DNA from: Inhella crocodyli
Lineage (GTDB): Bacteria > Pseudomonadota > Gammaproteobacteria > Burkholderiales > Burkholderiaceae_C
DNA: 64,000 nt
Assembly: GCF_004004565.1 (NCBI RefSeq)
Contig: NZ_SACM01000001.1
Location: forward strand, 1-64,000
Direction: 5' to 3'
The notes beneath the pieces were generated by a model that was not told the origin of the DNA, did not search any database, and saw nothing but the letters and a program-made list of their open reading frames with translations. Below, piece by piece: positions 52,915-63,466 of the stretch. The translations under genes and the position numbers were made by a program. Position 1 is the first letter of the stretch. Every line of letters begins with the position of its first letter.

Positions 52915-54318
52915 ATGAGCAGTCACCCCTACGCCCCCCCGCGTGACGAGGACATCGCCCGTTTGCGCGTGCCGCCTCATTCGATCGAAGGCGAGCAGTC
53001 GGTGTTGGGCGGCCTGCTGATCGACAACAGTGCCTGGGACCGCGCCGCGGATTTGGTCAGCGATACCGACTTCTACCGCCTCGAACACAAGCTGATTTTC
53101 ACGGCCATCGGCAAGCTCATCGTGGCGGGCAAGCCGGCCGACGTGATCACGGTCTACGAGGAACTGAACAGCCTCGGCAAGGCGGAGGATTGCGGGGGGC
53201 TGGACTACCTCAACGCCTTGGCGCAGTCGGTCCCCAGCGCGGCCAACCTGCGTCGGTATGCCGAAATCGTGCGCGAGCGGGCGGTGCTGCGCAAGCTGGT
53301 CACGGCCAGCGACGAGATCGCTTCGGCCGCCATGGCGCCTCAGGGGCGCAGTGTGTCGGCCATCCTGGACGACGCCGAGGGCAAGATCTTGCGCATCGGC
53401 GAGGAAGGGGCCCGGGGCACGCAGGGCTTCCACCGCATGGACAAGCTCATGGTCCAGCTGATGGACCGCGTGAACGAGCTGGCCGAAAACGGCGCCGACG
53501 ACGTGACCGGGGTGCGCACCGGCTTCTACGACTTGGACCGCATGACGGCCGGCCTGCAGCCGGGCGACATGCTGGTGCTGGCCGCCCGCCCGTCGATGGG
53601 CAAAACGGCATTCGCCGTCAACATCTGTGAGCACGTGGCGGTCAACGAAGGCTTGCCCGTGCTGATCTTCTCCATGGAAATGGGCGCCTCGCAGTTGGCC
53701 CTGCGGATGGTGGGCTCGATCGGCCGCGTGGACCAGAGCCATTTGCGCACCGGTCGTTTGGCAGACGACGAATGGGGACGACTGCTGGAGGCCACCGAGA
53801 AGCTGGGCCGCGCCAGCATCTTCATCGACGAAAGTCCCGGCCTCAGTCCAGCCGAGGTGCGGGCCCGGGCACGACGCCAAGCTCGGGAATGCGGTCAACT
53901 GGGCCTCATCGTCATCGACTATTTGCAACTGATGGCCGGCGACGGCGGCAACGAAGAGAACCGCGCCACGGTGTTGGGTGAGATTTCGCGGGGCATGAAG
54001 GGGCTGGCCAAAGAGCTCAAGTGCCCTGTGATTGCCTTGTCGCAGCTGAACCGCTCGGTGGAGCAGCGACCCGACAAGCGCCCCATGATGTCCGACCTGC
54101 GGGAATCGGGCGCCATCGAGCAGGACGCCGACGTGATCATGTTCATCTACCGCGATGAGTACTACACGAAGGACGAGTGCAAAGAACCCGGTGTGGCCGA
54201 GATCATCATTGCCAAGCAACGTAACGGTCCAGTGGGAACGGTGAAGCTCGGGTTCCAGCGCATGCACACCAAGTTCGAGAACTTGGCGCCCGAGTACAAC
54301 GGCGGCGGGGACTACTGA
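52915..54318 (+). CDS. dnaB: replicative DNA helicase DnaB
   Basis: 467 aa. N-terminal helical collar (PPHSIEGEQSVLGGLLIDN) and RecA-type motor domain with Walker A ARPSMGKTAFA, IVIDYLQLM (Walker B) and RESGAIEQDADVIMFIYRDE. It unwinds the fork at replication. ATG 52915 gives the usual family N-terminus. Confidence 0.97.
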   Translation: MSSHPYAPPRDEDIARLRVPPHSIEGEQSVLGGLLIDNSAWDRAADLVSDTDFYRLEHKLIFTAIGKLIVAGKPADVITVYEELNSLGKAEDCGGLDYLNALAQSVPSAANLRRYAEIVRERAVLRKLVTASDEIASAAMAPQGRSVSAILDDAEGKILRIGEEGARGTQGFHRMDKLMVQLMDRVNELAENGADDVTGVRTGFYDLDRMTAGLQPGDMLVLAARPSMGKTAFAVNICEHVAVNEGLPVLIFSMEMGASQLALRMVGSIGRVDQSHLRTGRLADDEWGRLLEATEKLGRASIFIDESPGLSPAEVRARARRQARECGQLGLIVIDYLQLMAGDGGNEENRATVLGEISRGMKGLAKELKCPVIALSQLNRSVEQRPDKRPMMSDLRESGAIEQDADVIMFIYRDEYYTKDECKEPGVAEIIIAKQRNGPVGTVKLGFQRMHTKFENLAPEYNGGGDY

Positions 54319-54319
54319 A

Positions 54320-54363
54320 TTGAGATCAGGTCGGCATACTGTATAAATAAACAGTATGCCGAC
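54320..54363 (+). promoter_or_regulatory. LexA operator overlapping a strong promoter
   Basis: TTGAGA (54320-54325), 16-base spacer, TATAAA (54342-54347). The 20-mer TACTGTATAAATAAACAGTA (54337-54356) matches the LexA box CTGT-N8-ACAG of gammaproteobacteria almost perfectly and sits in a larger 13-bp perfect inverted repeat (54330-54342 with 54351-54363). Expected transcription start is at or within a few bases of the ATG at 54356. LexA would block RNA polymerase directly. Confidence 0.9.
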
Positions 54364-55459
54364 AGACTCAACCCCCACCCAGCCCGCGTCCTTGGCGCCC
54401 AAAGGGCGAGGGAGCCGGCTGCAGGTTCCGTCGCGCTTTCAAGCCGTTCACCGCGCCGAAGAAGCCGATGGTTGGCCGGCCGACGATGAGACGCCCTTGA
54501 TCGCACCGCAAACGCAGGTGCGCGAGGAATGGGCCCGGAGCATCCTGAGTCGCAACGATTCTCCGGACATCGGCTTCGAGACCTCGCTGAACCCCTACCG
54601 CGGTTGCGAGCACGGCTGTGCCTACTGCTACGCCCGCCCCAGCCACAGTTGGCTGGATCTGTCGCCGGGCCTGGATTTTGAAACCCGCTTGGTGGCCAAG
54701 GTGAATGCCGCTGGCCTGCTGCGCCAGGTCTTGCGCCGCCCGGGCTACCGTCCCCAACGGCTTTGCATCGGCACCGTGACCGATGCGTACCAGCCGATCG
54801 AGCGACGCTACCGGCTGACCCGGGCAGTGATCGAGGTGCTGTCGGAGCATCGCCATGCCTTCAGCTTGATCACCAAAGGCAGTGGCGTCGAGCGCGACCT
54901 TGACCTCATCGCGCCCATGGCTGCCCACAACCTTGCGGGCGCGTACGTGAGCCTGACGACTTTGGATCCGCTGTTGGCGCGCCGCCTCGAGCCAAGAGCG
55001 CCCAGCCCGGCGCGCCGCTTGAAGACCATCCAGCGTTTGGCGGCAGCCGGGGTGCCTGTTGGCGTCAGCGTCTCGCCCACGATTCCCTTCTTGAATGAGC
55101 CGGAGCTCGAGCAGGTCCTGCAAGCCGCTCGGGATGCAGGTGCCACCCGGGCCTTCACCATTCCCTTGCGCTTGCCGTGGGAGTTGGTCGAATTGTTTCG
55201 TGATTGGTTGGTCGCGCACTACCCAGACCGCGCAGAGCGGGTGATGGCGCGGGTGCGCGACATCCACGGTGGTCAAGACTACCGGAGTGAATACGGACTG
55301 CGGTTCACGGGCGATGGCGTGTGGGCCGCCATGGTGCACCAACGATTCGAGCGGGCTTGTCGCCGGCTTGGGCTGGGCAGGGAGCGTTTTGCCTATGCAC
55401 TGGAGGCCTTCCAGGCGCCCGAAGTGCCGTTCCAGCCGACGCAGCAGGTCCTGTTCTAG
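54356..55459 (+). CDS. PA0069-family radical SAM protein, SOS-regulated
   Basis: 367 aa. Radical SAM motif Cys84-x3-Cys88-x2-Cys91 (CEHGCAYCYA), preceded by NPYRGCEH as in spore-photoproduct-lyase-like proteins and PA0069 relatives. The Pseudomonas PA0069 gene is reported as LexA-regulated, in agreement with the operator here. The ATG at 54356 lies in the right arm of the LexA box, so the mRNA could be leaderless; no other ATG is available before residue about 185. Likely DNA-damage related; the substrate is unknown. Convergent with the response-regulator gene (5 bases between stops). Confidence 0.85.
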   Translation: MPTDSTPTQPASLAPKGRGSRLQVPSRFQAVHRAEEADGWPADDETPLIAPQTQVREEWARSILSRNDSPDIGFETSLNPYRGCEHGCAYCYARPSHSWLDLSPGLDFETRLVAKVNAAGLLRQVLRRPGYRPQRLCIGTVTDAYQPIERRYRLTRAVIEVLSEHRHAFSLITKGSGVERDLDLIAPMAAHNLAGAYVSLTTLDPLLARRLEPRAPSPARRLKTIQRLAAAGVPVGVSVSPTIPFLNEPELEQVLQAARDAGATRAFTIPLRLPWELVELFRDWLVAHYPDRAERVMARVRDIHGGQDYRSEYGLRFTGDGVWAAMVHQRFERACRRLGLGRERFAYALEAFQAPEVPFQPTQQVLF

Positions 55460-55464
55460 CCGGC

Positions 55465-57096
55465 TCAGCCGCTGGCGCCCGCCCCGCGCAGCGCCAATCC
55501 TCCCACCGCACGAGCGCGGTTGGAGGCCACTTGTTGTGGCCGGACATAGCGATCTTGCAAGACCGTGATCTCTGCCTCCATCGGCCCGGCGTTGTCGATC
55601 TTGGCTTGGTGACGCTTCAACACCGACAACGCCATGTCAATGAGCTTGGTGTTGCGCGTGGTGCTGCCTTCTTGGATGAGCAGTTGCACCGAGTGGTCGG
55701 GCTGGCCCCGCATGCTCAGTTTCATCGCCGTCTCGGCGATCTCGAAGATCTTGCCGTGGCATTCGCGCAAGGTGGCGGCGGCTTTTTCGTTTTTCTCGCA
55801 CATCGCCACCAAAATCTCGGTCGCCGCCTTGGCGGTGCAAAAGCGCATGCCGATGCTCAAGATGAGGTCGTCCATTTCCTCGAGTTGCATGTCGCCAGCC
55901 GCGAGGCGGATCCACACGGCCACCACCAAACTGGCCGACTCGTGATCGGCGTTGTCGCGCTGCAGGTCGCGCGCCAACTCTCGAGCGGCGGTCAAGGCGT
56001 CGGCAGATCGTCGCTCTTGCATGGCCACCAAGGACTCGATCACCAACTTGAGACGCTGAATCCGGGCCGAGTTGGGCACACGCTCCAACTCATTGGCCAT
56101 GGTGTCGAGCGTTTGGCGGACCCCTTTGGCGTCCCGCTTGTCAAAGCGCATCAACGCGATCATCACGACCGTGAACAAGTCGAACAATTTGGAGCGCAGG
56201 CCATTGATCATGGTGCGTTCCAGCAGGCGAAGGGCTTCCGCTCGCTCGCCGTTGTAGAAGGCCAAGGTGCCTGCGCGCTGGCCCCGCATCAAGCAGCCCG
56301 GGGTCAGTTCGGCGGCGCTGCGGTAGGTGGCCAAGGCCTCGGCAATGTCGCCTTGTTCCATGTGCACGCGCCCCAGGACGTCGTGCGAATCGGCGAAATC
56401 GGGCGATTCGCCGATCAGGTTTTCCAAGGTGCGACGCGCTTGGCTCAAGTTGCCCTTGCCCAGGTCGGCCCGGGCCACGCCCAGTTTGGCCCAGGGCAGG
56501 GTCTTGGCGGCCACGATGGCCTCGTACAACTCCTTGGCCTCGTCATAACGTCGAAGTCGCAACAGCAACTCCGCACCGATGCGGGCCGCAAACAGCCAGA
56601 ACTCGGCGCGGGCGTGGAAGCGTTCCAAACACAGTCCAGCCGCCTTCTCGAACTCCTGGGCTTCGATGGCTTCAAAGATGCCCTTCAAGATGCGCTTGCG
56701 GTGACGGGCGGTCTGGATTCGCTCGGCCAGAGACGCCAGCGTGTAAGGCTTGATCAAGTAGCCGTCGAGCGCGGCCTCCGCGGCTTCAGCCACCTTGGCG
56801 TAAGTCGCCTCGGCCGTGATCATCATGAACACCGTCGCGTAGGGCAGCAGCCCTTCGCGACGGAGTTCGTCCAGCAGGTCCTGACCCGATTCGTCGCTGC
56901 CGTCGAAGTGGTAATCGCACAGGACGAGGTCGTACGGAGCGTTCTCCAGCACGATCCGCGCTTCTTTGACCCGCGCCACCGAGCGCACGAAGCCGCAGCC
57001 CAACTCCCGCAACTGCGCCGTGATCAAGCTGCGCGCATTGGCATTGCTGTCAATGATGAGCGCGTTGGCTTTGTGGAAGGTGGCGTCGATCGACAT
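55465..57096 (-). CDS. response regulator with C-terminal TPR-like domain
   Basis: 543 aa. CheY-like receiver at about 10-125 with acidic Asp16, phospho-acceptor Asp61 (LVLCDYHFDG), Thr/Ser-type MMITAEAT and Lys116 (LIKPY). The remaining 400 residues form helical repeats of the TPR type (LPWAKLGVARADLGKGNLSQARRTLENL). No DNA-binding or enzymatic output domain is visible, so signalling is probably by protein-protein contact. No sensor kinase gene is adjacent. ATG 57096 fits the receiver start. It lies downstream of dnaJ, past a terminator. Confidence 0.87.
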   Translation of the reverse strand: MSIDATFHKANALIIDSNANARSLITAQLRELGCGFVRSVARVKEARIVLENAPYDLVLCDYHFDGSDESGQDLLDELRREGLLPYATVFMMITAEATYAKVAEAAEAALDGYLIKPYTLASLAERIQTARHRKRILKGIFEAIEAQEFEKAAGLCLERFHARAEFWLFAARIGAELLLRLRRYDEAKELYEAIVAAKTLPWAKLGVARADLGKGNLSQARRTLENLIGESPDFADSHDVLGRVHMEQGDIAEALATYRSAAELTPGCLMRGQRAGTLAFYNGERAEALRLLERTMINGLRSKLFDLFTVVMIALMRFDKRDAKGVRQTLDTMANELERVPNSARIQRLKLVIESLVAMQERRSADALTAARELARDLQRDNADHESASLVVAVWIRLAAGDMQLEEMDDLILSIGMRFCTAKAATEILVAMCEKNEKAAATLRECHGKIFEIAETAMKLSMRGQPDHSVQLLIQEGSTTRNTKLIDMALSVLKRHQAKIDNAGPMEAEITVLQDRYVRPQQVASNRARAVGGLALRGAGASG

Positions 57097-57119
57097 GCCC
57101 TGGGGGTGCAGCGCCGTGA

Positions 57120-57149
57120 AACACAAACAGCCGGATGATCGGCCGGCTG
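57120..57149 (-). terminator. terminator of the grpE-dnaK-dnaJ operon
   Basis: Minus-strand stem CAGCCGG / CCGGCTG (57149-57143 with 57134-57128) followed by TTTGTGTTT. It lies 60 bases past the dnaJ stop. Confidence 0.75.
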
Positions 57150-57208
57150 CTGTGATTTCTTGAGAGGGTTGGCCCGCGCTCTGTTGCCATCGCGCCGCAG
57201 CCTGTGAC

Positions 57209-58354
57209 TTATTTGAACAAGTCCTTCACCCGGTCGGTCCAACTCTTGCTGCTGGGCGAGTGCTTGTCTCCAGCGTCCCGAAAGCTCTTGTCCAGTTCCT
57301 TCAGCAGCTTGCGTTGGTGCTCCGTGATCTTCACGGGCGTTTCGACGCTGACATGGCAATACAGGTCGCCGGGGTAGCTGCTGCGCAGCCCCTTGATGCC
57401 TTTGCCCTTGAGCCGGAAAGTCTTGCCGTGCTGGGTGCCCTCTGGCAGGTCGATCTCGGCCTTGCCGCCCAGCGTGGGCACCTCGATGCTGCCGCCCAAG
57501 GCGGCCGTGGTCAGCAGCACGGGCACGGTGCAGTGCAGATCGTCCCCGTCGCGCTCGAAGATCTCGTGCTGTTTGAGGTGGATTTCGATGTACAGGTCGC
57601 CCGACGGGCCGCCGTTCACGCCAGGCTCGCCGTTGCCCGCCGAGCGAATGCGCATGCCCTCGTTGATGCCGGCGGGGATCTTGACCTCCAGGGTCTTCTG
57701 CTTCTTGAGCTTGCCAGCGCCGTGGCAGTTGCCGCAGGGGTCGGGAATGATCTTGCCGCTGCCGTGGCAGTGCGGGCAGGTCTGCTGGATGCTGAAGAAG
57801 CCTTGGCGCAGGTGCACCGTGCCGCTGCCGTTGCAATGCCCGCAGGTCTTGGCGCTGGTGCCGGGTTTGGCGCCGGTGCCATTGCAGGTGCCGCAGCTTT
57901 CCCAGGTGGGGATGCGGATCTGCGTGTCGGTGCCGCGTGCCGCTTCTTCCAGCGTGATCTCGAGCGAGTAGGACAGGTCGGCCCCGCGGTACACGCGTTG
58001 ACCCCCGCCGCCGCCCCGCCGCTGGCCGCCAAAGATGTCGTTGAAGACGTCGCCGAACGCATCGGCAAAGCCACCGAAGCCCTCGGGGCCACCTCGGCCG
58101 CCGCCCATGTTCGGGTCGACCCCGGCGTGGCCGTACTGGTCGTAGGCCGCGCGCTTTTGCGGGTCGCTGAGCATCTCGTAGGCCTCTTTGGCCTCCTTGA
58201 ACTTCTCTTCGGCCTTCTTGGCGTCAGCGTCCTCACCCTGGTTGCGGTCCGGGTGGTACTTCATGGCCAGCTTGCGGTAGGCCTTCTTGATGGCGTCGTC
58301 GTCGGCGTTCTTGGCGACGCCGAGCACTTCGTAGAAATCTCGCTTGGTGGCCAT
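57209..58354 (-). CDS. dnaJ: chaperone protein DnaJ
   Basis: 381 aa type I Hsp40. J domain with MKYHPDRN (HPD), a G/F-rich stretch rich in GGGRGG, four zinc motifs ([32 protein letters not shown]) and a C-terminal substrate domain. It delivers clients to DnaK and stimulates its ATPase. ATG 58354 ([13 protein letters not shown]). Confidence 0.98.
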   Translation of the reverse strand: MATKRDFYEVLGVAKNADDDAIKKAYRKLAMKYHPDRNQGEDADAKKAEEKFKEAKEAYEMLSDPQKRAAYDQYGHAGVDPNMGGGRGGPEGFGGFADAFGDVFNDIFGGQRRGGGGGQRVYRGADLSYSLEITLEEAARGTDTQIRIPTWESCGTCNGTGAKPGTSAKTCGHCNGSGTVHLRQGFFSIQQTCPHCHGSGKIIPDPCGNCHGAGKLKKQKTLEVKIPAGINEGMRIRSAGNGEPGVNGGPSGDLYIEIHLKQHEIFERDGDDLHCTVPVLLTTAALGGSIEVPTLGGKAEIDLPEGTQHGKTFRLKGKGIKGLRSSYPGDLYCHVSVETPVKITEHQRKLLKELDKSFRDAGDKHSPSSKSWTDRVKDLFK

Positions 58355-58377
58355 GGCGGGATGCTCAGATGAAAGTC

Positions 58378-58403
58378 AAAAGCCCGGGCAGGCGTGCCCG
58401 GGC
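58378..58403 (-). terminator. dnaK-dnaJ intergenic terminator/attenuator
   Basis: Minus-strand 9-bp stem GCCCGGGCA / TGCCCGGGC (58403-58395 with 58390-58382), loop cgcc, then TTTT. It should lower dnaJ transcription relative to dnaK. Confidence 0.75.
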
Positions 58404-58425
58404 CGTGAGGGAGCCCAGGCGGGGC

Positions 58426-60390
<1,965 letters not shown>

Positions 60391-60470
60391 GGAAAGCTCC
60401 TGATATCTGGGGGAATGCGAAGGATTTGGGGGAGGGCGCTGGGGATTCAAGACCCCGAGCGCGCCGGGGA

Positions 60471-60995
60471 TTAACGCGGGGCGGAGACGGTGACCAAGGC
60501 GGGTCGCAGCACCCGGTCGGCAATCAGGTAACCCTTTTGCAGCACGGCCACCACGGTGTTGGGCTCTTGCTCCACGCCGGGCGCCAGGGGCACGACCGAG
60601 ATGGCTTGGTGTTGGTGCGGGTCGAACTTGGCCGCGGCAGCCGGGTTGATCTCCAAGACCTTGTTGCGCTCCAGGGCCTGCACCAGCTGGCGGCGGGTGG
60701 CGTGCACGCCCTCCAAGAGCTGTTCGGGGGTGGCGTCAGGGCGAGCGATCGCGGCCTCCAGGCTGTCCAGCACGGGCAGCATGGCTTCGGCGAAGCCCTC
60801 CACCGCGAACTTGCGGGCCTTGGCAACGTCTTCGTCGGCGCGGCGGCGGGCGTTCTCGGCCTCGGCCTTGGCGCGCAAGTAGGCATCGCTCATCTCGGCC
60901 AATCGCGCTTCCAAGGCGACCACCGCGTCGGCTTTGGGTTCGTCGGCGGAGGAGGGCTCTTGCGGCGGCAGGTCCGCGGCTTGTTCGGTCGTCAT
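60471..60995 (-). CDS. grpE: nucleotide exchange factor GrpE
   Basis: 174 aa. A long N-terminal coiled coil ([25 protein letters not shown]) and C-terminal beta domain ([24 protein letters not shown]) are typical. It releases ADP from DnaK. ATG 60995 fits the family; no clear Shine-Dalgarno sequence precedes it. First gene of the heat-shock operon. Confidence 0.95.
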   Translation of the reverse strand: MTTEQAADLPPQEPSSADEPKADAVVALEARLAEMSDAYLRAKAEAENARRRADEDVAKARKFAVEGFAEAMLPVLDSLEAAIARPDATPEQLLEGVHATRRQLVQALERNKVLEINPAAAAKFDPHQHQAISVVPLAPGVEQEPNTVVAVLQKGYLIADRVLRPALVTVSAPR

Positions 60996-61007
60996 GGTCG
61001 GTGTCAG

Positions 61008-61030
61008 AAAAAAGGGCCCGCCACCGGGCC
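61008..61030 (-). terminator. terminator-like hairpin in the grpE leader
   Basis: Minus-strand stem GGCCCG (61030-61025), loop GTGG, CGGGCC (61020-61015), then C and six Ts (61013-61008). It has intrinsic-terminator form and lies between the heat-shock promoter and the grpE ATG, beginning about 5 bases after the expected transcription start. Confidence 0.7.
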
Positions 61031-61041
61031 GTTGCACGGCC

Positions 61042-61069
61042 AAATGGGGTCAGCCCAGGGCATTTCAAG
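61042..61069 (-). promoter_or_regulatory. sigma-32 (RpoH) heat-shock promoter of grpE-dnaK-dnaJ
   Basis: On the minus strand CTTGAAA (61069-61063), 13-base spacer, CCCCATTT (61049-61042). This equals the RpoH consensus CTTGAAA-N13-CCCCATNT. It lies 46 bases before the grpE ATG. Confidence 0.92.
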
Positions 61070-61111
61070 GGGGAGAACGGCATTGTCGCTGGCGACCCGC
61101 ACAATCCAGCC

Positions 61112-61912
61112 ATGTTGTTGATGCGTGCTTGCTTGCTGGGGGCGCTGTGGATCACGGCAGCGCACGCCGCGCCGGGTGGGAGCGCATGCCCCACACCTTT
61201 CCGGGTCGCGTTCCTCGACAAGCCCATCCCGGGCATGTTGGCCGGGGAGGGCGCCCAGTTCGCCGACCCGCCGGGCCGCTTCGTGGACTGGTTGGACCAA
61301 GCGATGGCCCGACTGGGCTGCAAGGCCGAACGGGTCCGCGTGCCCCAGCGGCGGCTGATGGCCGACACAGCCTCCGACGACACCCAAGTGACCTTCTACT
61401 TGGCGCACACCCCCGAGCGGGCGGGCCAACTGGTGTACCCGCAACGGTCGGACGGCGCGCCCGACCGCCGCTTGGCCCTGGCCGAGACCCATTTGGCGCT
61501 GTTCGTGCGGGCCGACCGCCGGGACCGGGTGCGCTGGGACGGACGCACCTTGCTGCCGGCGGGGCTGACGGTGGGCATCGTCGGCGGCGGGGTGGAGGAG
61601 CCTTTGGCGAAAGCCGCAGGCTGGACGCTGGACCGGGCCTTGAGCCACGCGGGCAGCATCGCCAAACTGCGTTTGGGCCGGGTGGACGTGGCCGTGCTGC
61701 CGGCCCTGAGCTTCAGCCCCGACGCTTTGTCGACCCCGCCAGCGCTGGTGGCTTTGGATCCCCCATTGCAGCGCATCGCGTTTTTTGCGCCAGTGAGCCC
61801 CGCGCTTTGGGCCAAGCACCCGCAGTTCGTGCGGCGCTTTTGGGTCGCGGTGTGCGAGGCGGCCCGCGACAACCCCGTCAGTTCCGGCCCGTCGCCCACC
61901 TGCCAGCCCTGA
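61112..61912 (+). CDS. periplasmic solute-binding-like protein
   Basis: 266 aa. A signal peptide (MLLMRACLLGALWITAAHA, cleaved before APGG) and a fold resembling the bacterial family 3 solute-binding proteins (VAFLDKPIPGMLAGEG, then PAGLTVGIVGGGVEEPLAKAAGWTL). No ABC permease or ATPase gene is adjacent. ATG 61112 was chosen because the signal peptide starts there; the frame extends upstream across the grpE promoter. It is divergent from grpE and convergent with the S4 protein gene. Ligand unknown. Confidence 0.65.
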   Translation: MLLMRACLLGALWITAAHAAPGGSACPTPFRVAFLDKPIPGMLAGEGAQFADPPGRFVDWLDQAMARLGCKAERVRVPQRRLMADTASDDTQVTFYLAHTPERAGQLVYPQRSDGAPDRRLALAETHLALFVRADRRDRVRWDGRTLLPAGLTVGIVGGGVEEPLAKAAGWTLDRALSHAGSIAKLRLGRVDVAVLPALSFSPDALSTPPALVALDPPLQRIAFFAPVSPALWAKHPQFVRRFWVAVCEAARDNPVSSGPSPTCQP

Positions 61913-61936
61913 CAGGGCCCCATCGGGCGATTGGGC

Positions 61937-62383
61937 TCAGCGAGAGGGGCCGCCGCGCCACTCCACGCTCCACCGTTGCCACTCGGGCGATCCGGGGTCT
62001 TGCCAGGCGTCGAGTTGGCGTCGATCGCGTTTGGTTGGGCGTCCTTGGTCGCGAGCCGTCGCCGGCTCGGGCGCCAAGCGCCGCTGTTCGGCCGCCGCGG
62101 CCGCAGTGAGCAGGCTTTGGGGGGTGTCCCGGTACAAGGTCTGTGCCACCGGGGCCGGACCGCGTTGGGCCGAGAGGCCCAGCACTTCGACTTCGCGCAC
62201 CCAGCCGGGTTGGGCAATCTGAAGGCGATCCCCAACGCGGACGTCGCGCGAGGGTTTGACCGGTTGGTCGTGCATTCGCACGCGGTGCCGCTCGATCGCT
62301 TCGACGGCGAGCGCCCGCGTCTTGAAGAACCGCGCGGCCCACAGCCATTTGTCCAGCCGCAGGGTTTGCAGCGGCTCGCTCAA
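61937..62383 (-). CDS. hslR: S4-domain RNA-binding protein, Hsp15-like
   Basis: 148 aa. N-terminal S4 domain LRLDKWLWAARFFKTRALAVEAI, then a basic C-terminal tail. Hsp15 (HslR) binds free 50S subunits carrying nascent chains. The start is TTG at 62383, embedded in the hemH stop codon (TTGA), implying coupled translation. Placement next to a heat-shock operon fits Hsp15. Confidence 0.82.
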   Translation of the reverse strand: MSEPLQTLRLDKWLWAARFFKTRALAVEAIERHRVRMHDQPVKPSRDVRVGDRLQIAQPGWVREVEVLGLSAQRGPAPVAQTLYRDTPQSLLTAAAAAEQRRLAPEPATARDQGRPTKRDRRQLDAWQDPGSPEWQRWSVEWRGGPSR

Positions 62384-63465
62384 GCGGGAGCGCCCAGTTC
62401 GCGAGCCCGTTGGGCTCGCAGGGCAAGCGCCGGAGCGCTGGGGGTGTCCTGCGTCGGCCAGCCCTGGAGGTGCGACTCCGCGATGTCGGTCATCGCCCGC
62501 ATGCCCTCGGGACTGTCGTTCAGGCATGGGATGTAGCGCAGCGTGCCGCCACCGGCCTCGCGGAAAGTCTCTTGCCCTTCCATGGCAATTTCTTCCAGGG
62601 TCTCGAGGCAATCGGCGGCGAAACCCGGGCACATCACGTCGACGTCCTGGACGCCTTGCGAACCCAGGCGCTTCAACACCGACTCGGTCGAGGGCTCCAG
62701 CCATTTCGCGCGCCCAAAGCGGCTCTGGAATGCGATGTGAACGTCTTGCGGCTTCAGCCCCAGGGCCTCGGTCAGCAGGCGCGCCGTCTTGTGGCATTCG
62801 CAGAAATAGGGATCCCCCAGGTGCAGCGTGCGCTCTGGCATGCCGTGGAAGCTCAACACCAGGGCCTGCCCGCGACCATGGCGCTGCCAATGCGAGTGCG
62901 CGCTGTGGACCAGGGCCTGGAGGTAGGACGGGTGGTCCGGGTAGTGGTTGACGACCCGCAACTCGGGCAGCCATCGCTGTCGCTGCAGCCAAGCGCTGAC
63001 CTCGTCCATGACGCTGGCCACCGTGGCGGCGCAGTACTGGGGGTACGCGTTGAATACCAGGATGCGCCGCGCGCCTTGCGACTTCAGCACGTCCAGTTGC
63101 GAGGCGATGCTGGGATTGCCGTAGCGCATGGCCCAGCGCACTTGGACCCGGTGCCCTCGCTCGCCCAGCCATCCCTGCAATTGCTTGGCTTGCCGTTCGG
63201 TATGGACTTTCAGGGGCGCGCCTTCCGGCATCCAAACGCTGGCGTACTTGGCCGCGCTTTTGGCGGGCCGGACTCGAAGGATGATGCCGTGAAGGATGGG
63301 CCACCACAGCCACCGCGGAATTTCGACCACGCGTCGGTCACTGAGGAACTGCGCCAAGTAGCGGCGCACGGCAGGCGCGGTGGGGGCGTCGGGGCTGCCG
63401 AGGTTGCACAGCAAGATGCCCACCGCAGGGCCTGTGTCTTGCCCGTGTTGGAAGGAGGCGCTCAT
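62380..63465 (-). CDS. hemH: ferrochelatase
   Basis: 361 aa. VGILLCNLGSPDAPTA at the N-terminus, LVLSFHGMPERTL with the catalytic His, and DVDVMCPGFAADCLETLEEI with the conserved Glu. It inserts Fe2+ into protoporphyrin IX, the last step of haem synthesis. ATG 63465 begins just after the upstream FHA gene's stop; overlaps hslR. Confidence 0.95.
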   Translation of the reverse strand: MSASFQHGQDTGPAVGILLCNLGSPDAPTAPAVRRYLAQFLSDRRVVEIPRWLWWPILHGIILRVRPAKSAAKYASVWMPEGAPLKVHTERQAKQLQGWLGERGHRVQVRWAMRYGNPSIASQLDVLKSQGARRILVFNAYPQYCAATVASVMDEVSAWLQRQRWLPELRVVNHYPDHPSYLQALVHSAHSHWQRHGRGQALVLSFHGMPERTLHLGDPYFCECHKTARLLTEALGLKPQDVHIAFQSRFGRAKWLEPSTESVLKRLGSQGVQDVDVMCPGFAADCLETLEEIAMEGQETFREAGGGTLRYIPCLNDSPEGMRAMTDIAESHLQGWPTQDTPSAPALALRAQRARELGAPA

Positions 63466-63466
63466 C

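Noticed and set aside
55321-57138. Plus-strand open frame of about 600 codons opposite the response regulator
   Set aside because: Antisense shadow; the minus-strand frame has an intact receiver domain and helical repeats, this one has no motif.
60996-61111. CIRCE/HrcA operator upstream of grpE
   Set aside because: The TTAGCACTC-N9-GAGTGCTAA palindrome is absent; a sigma-32 promoter is present instead.
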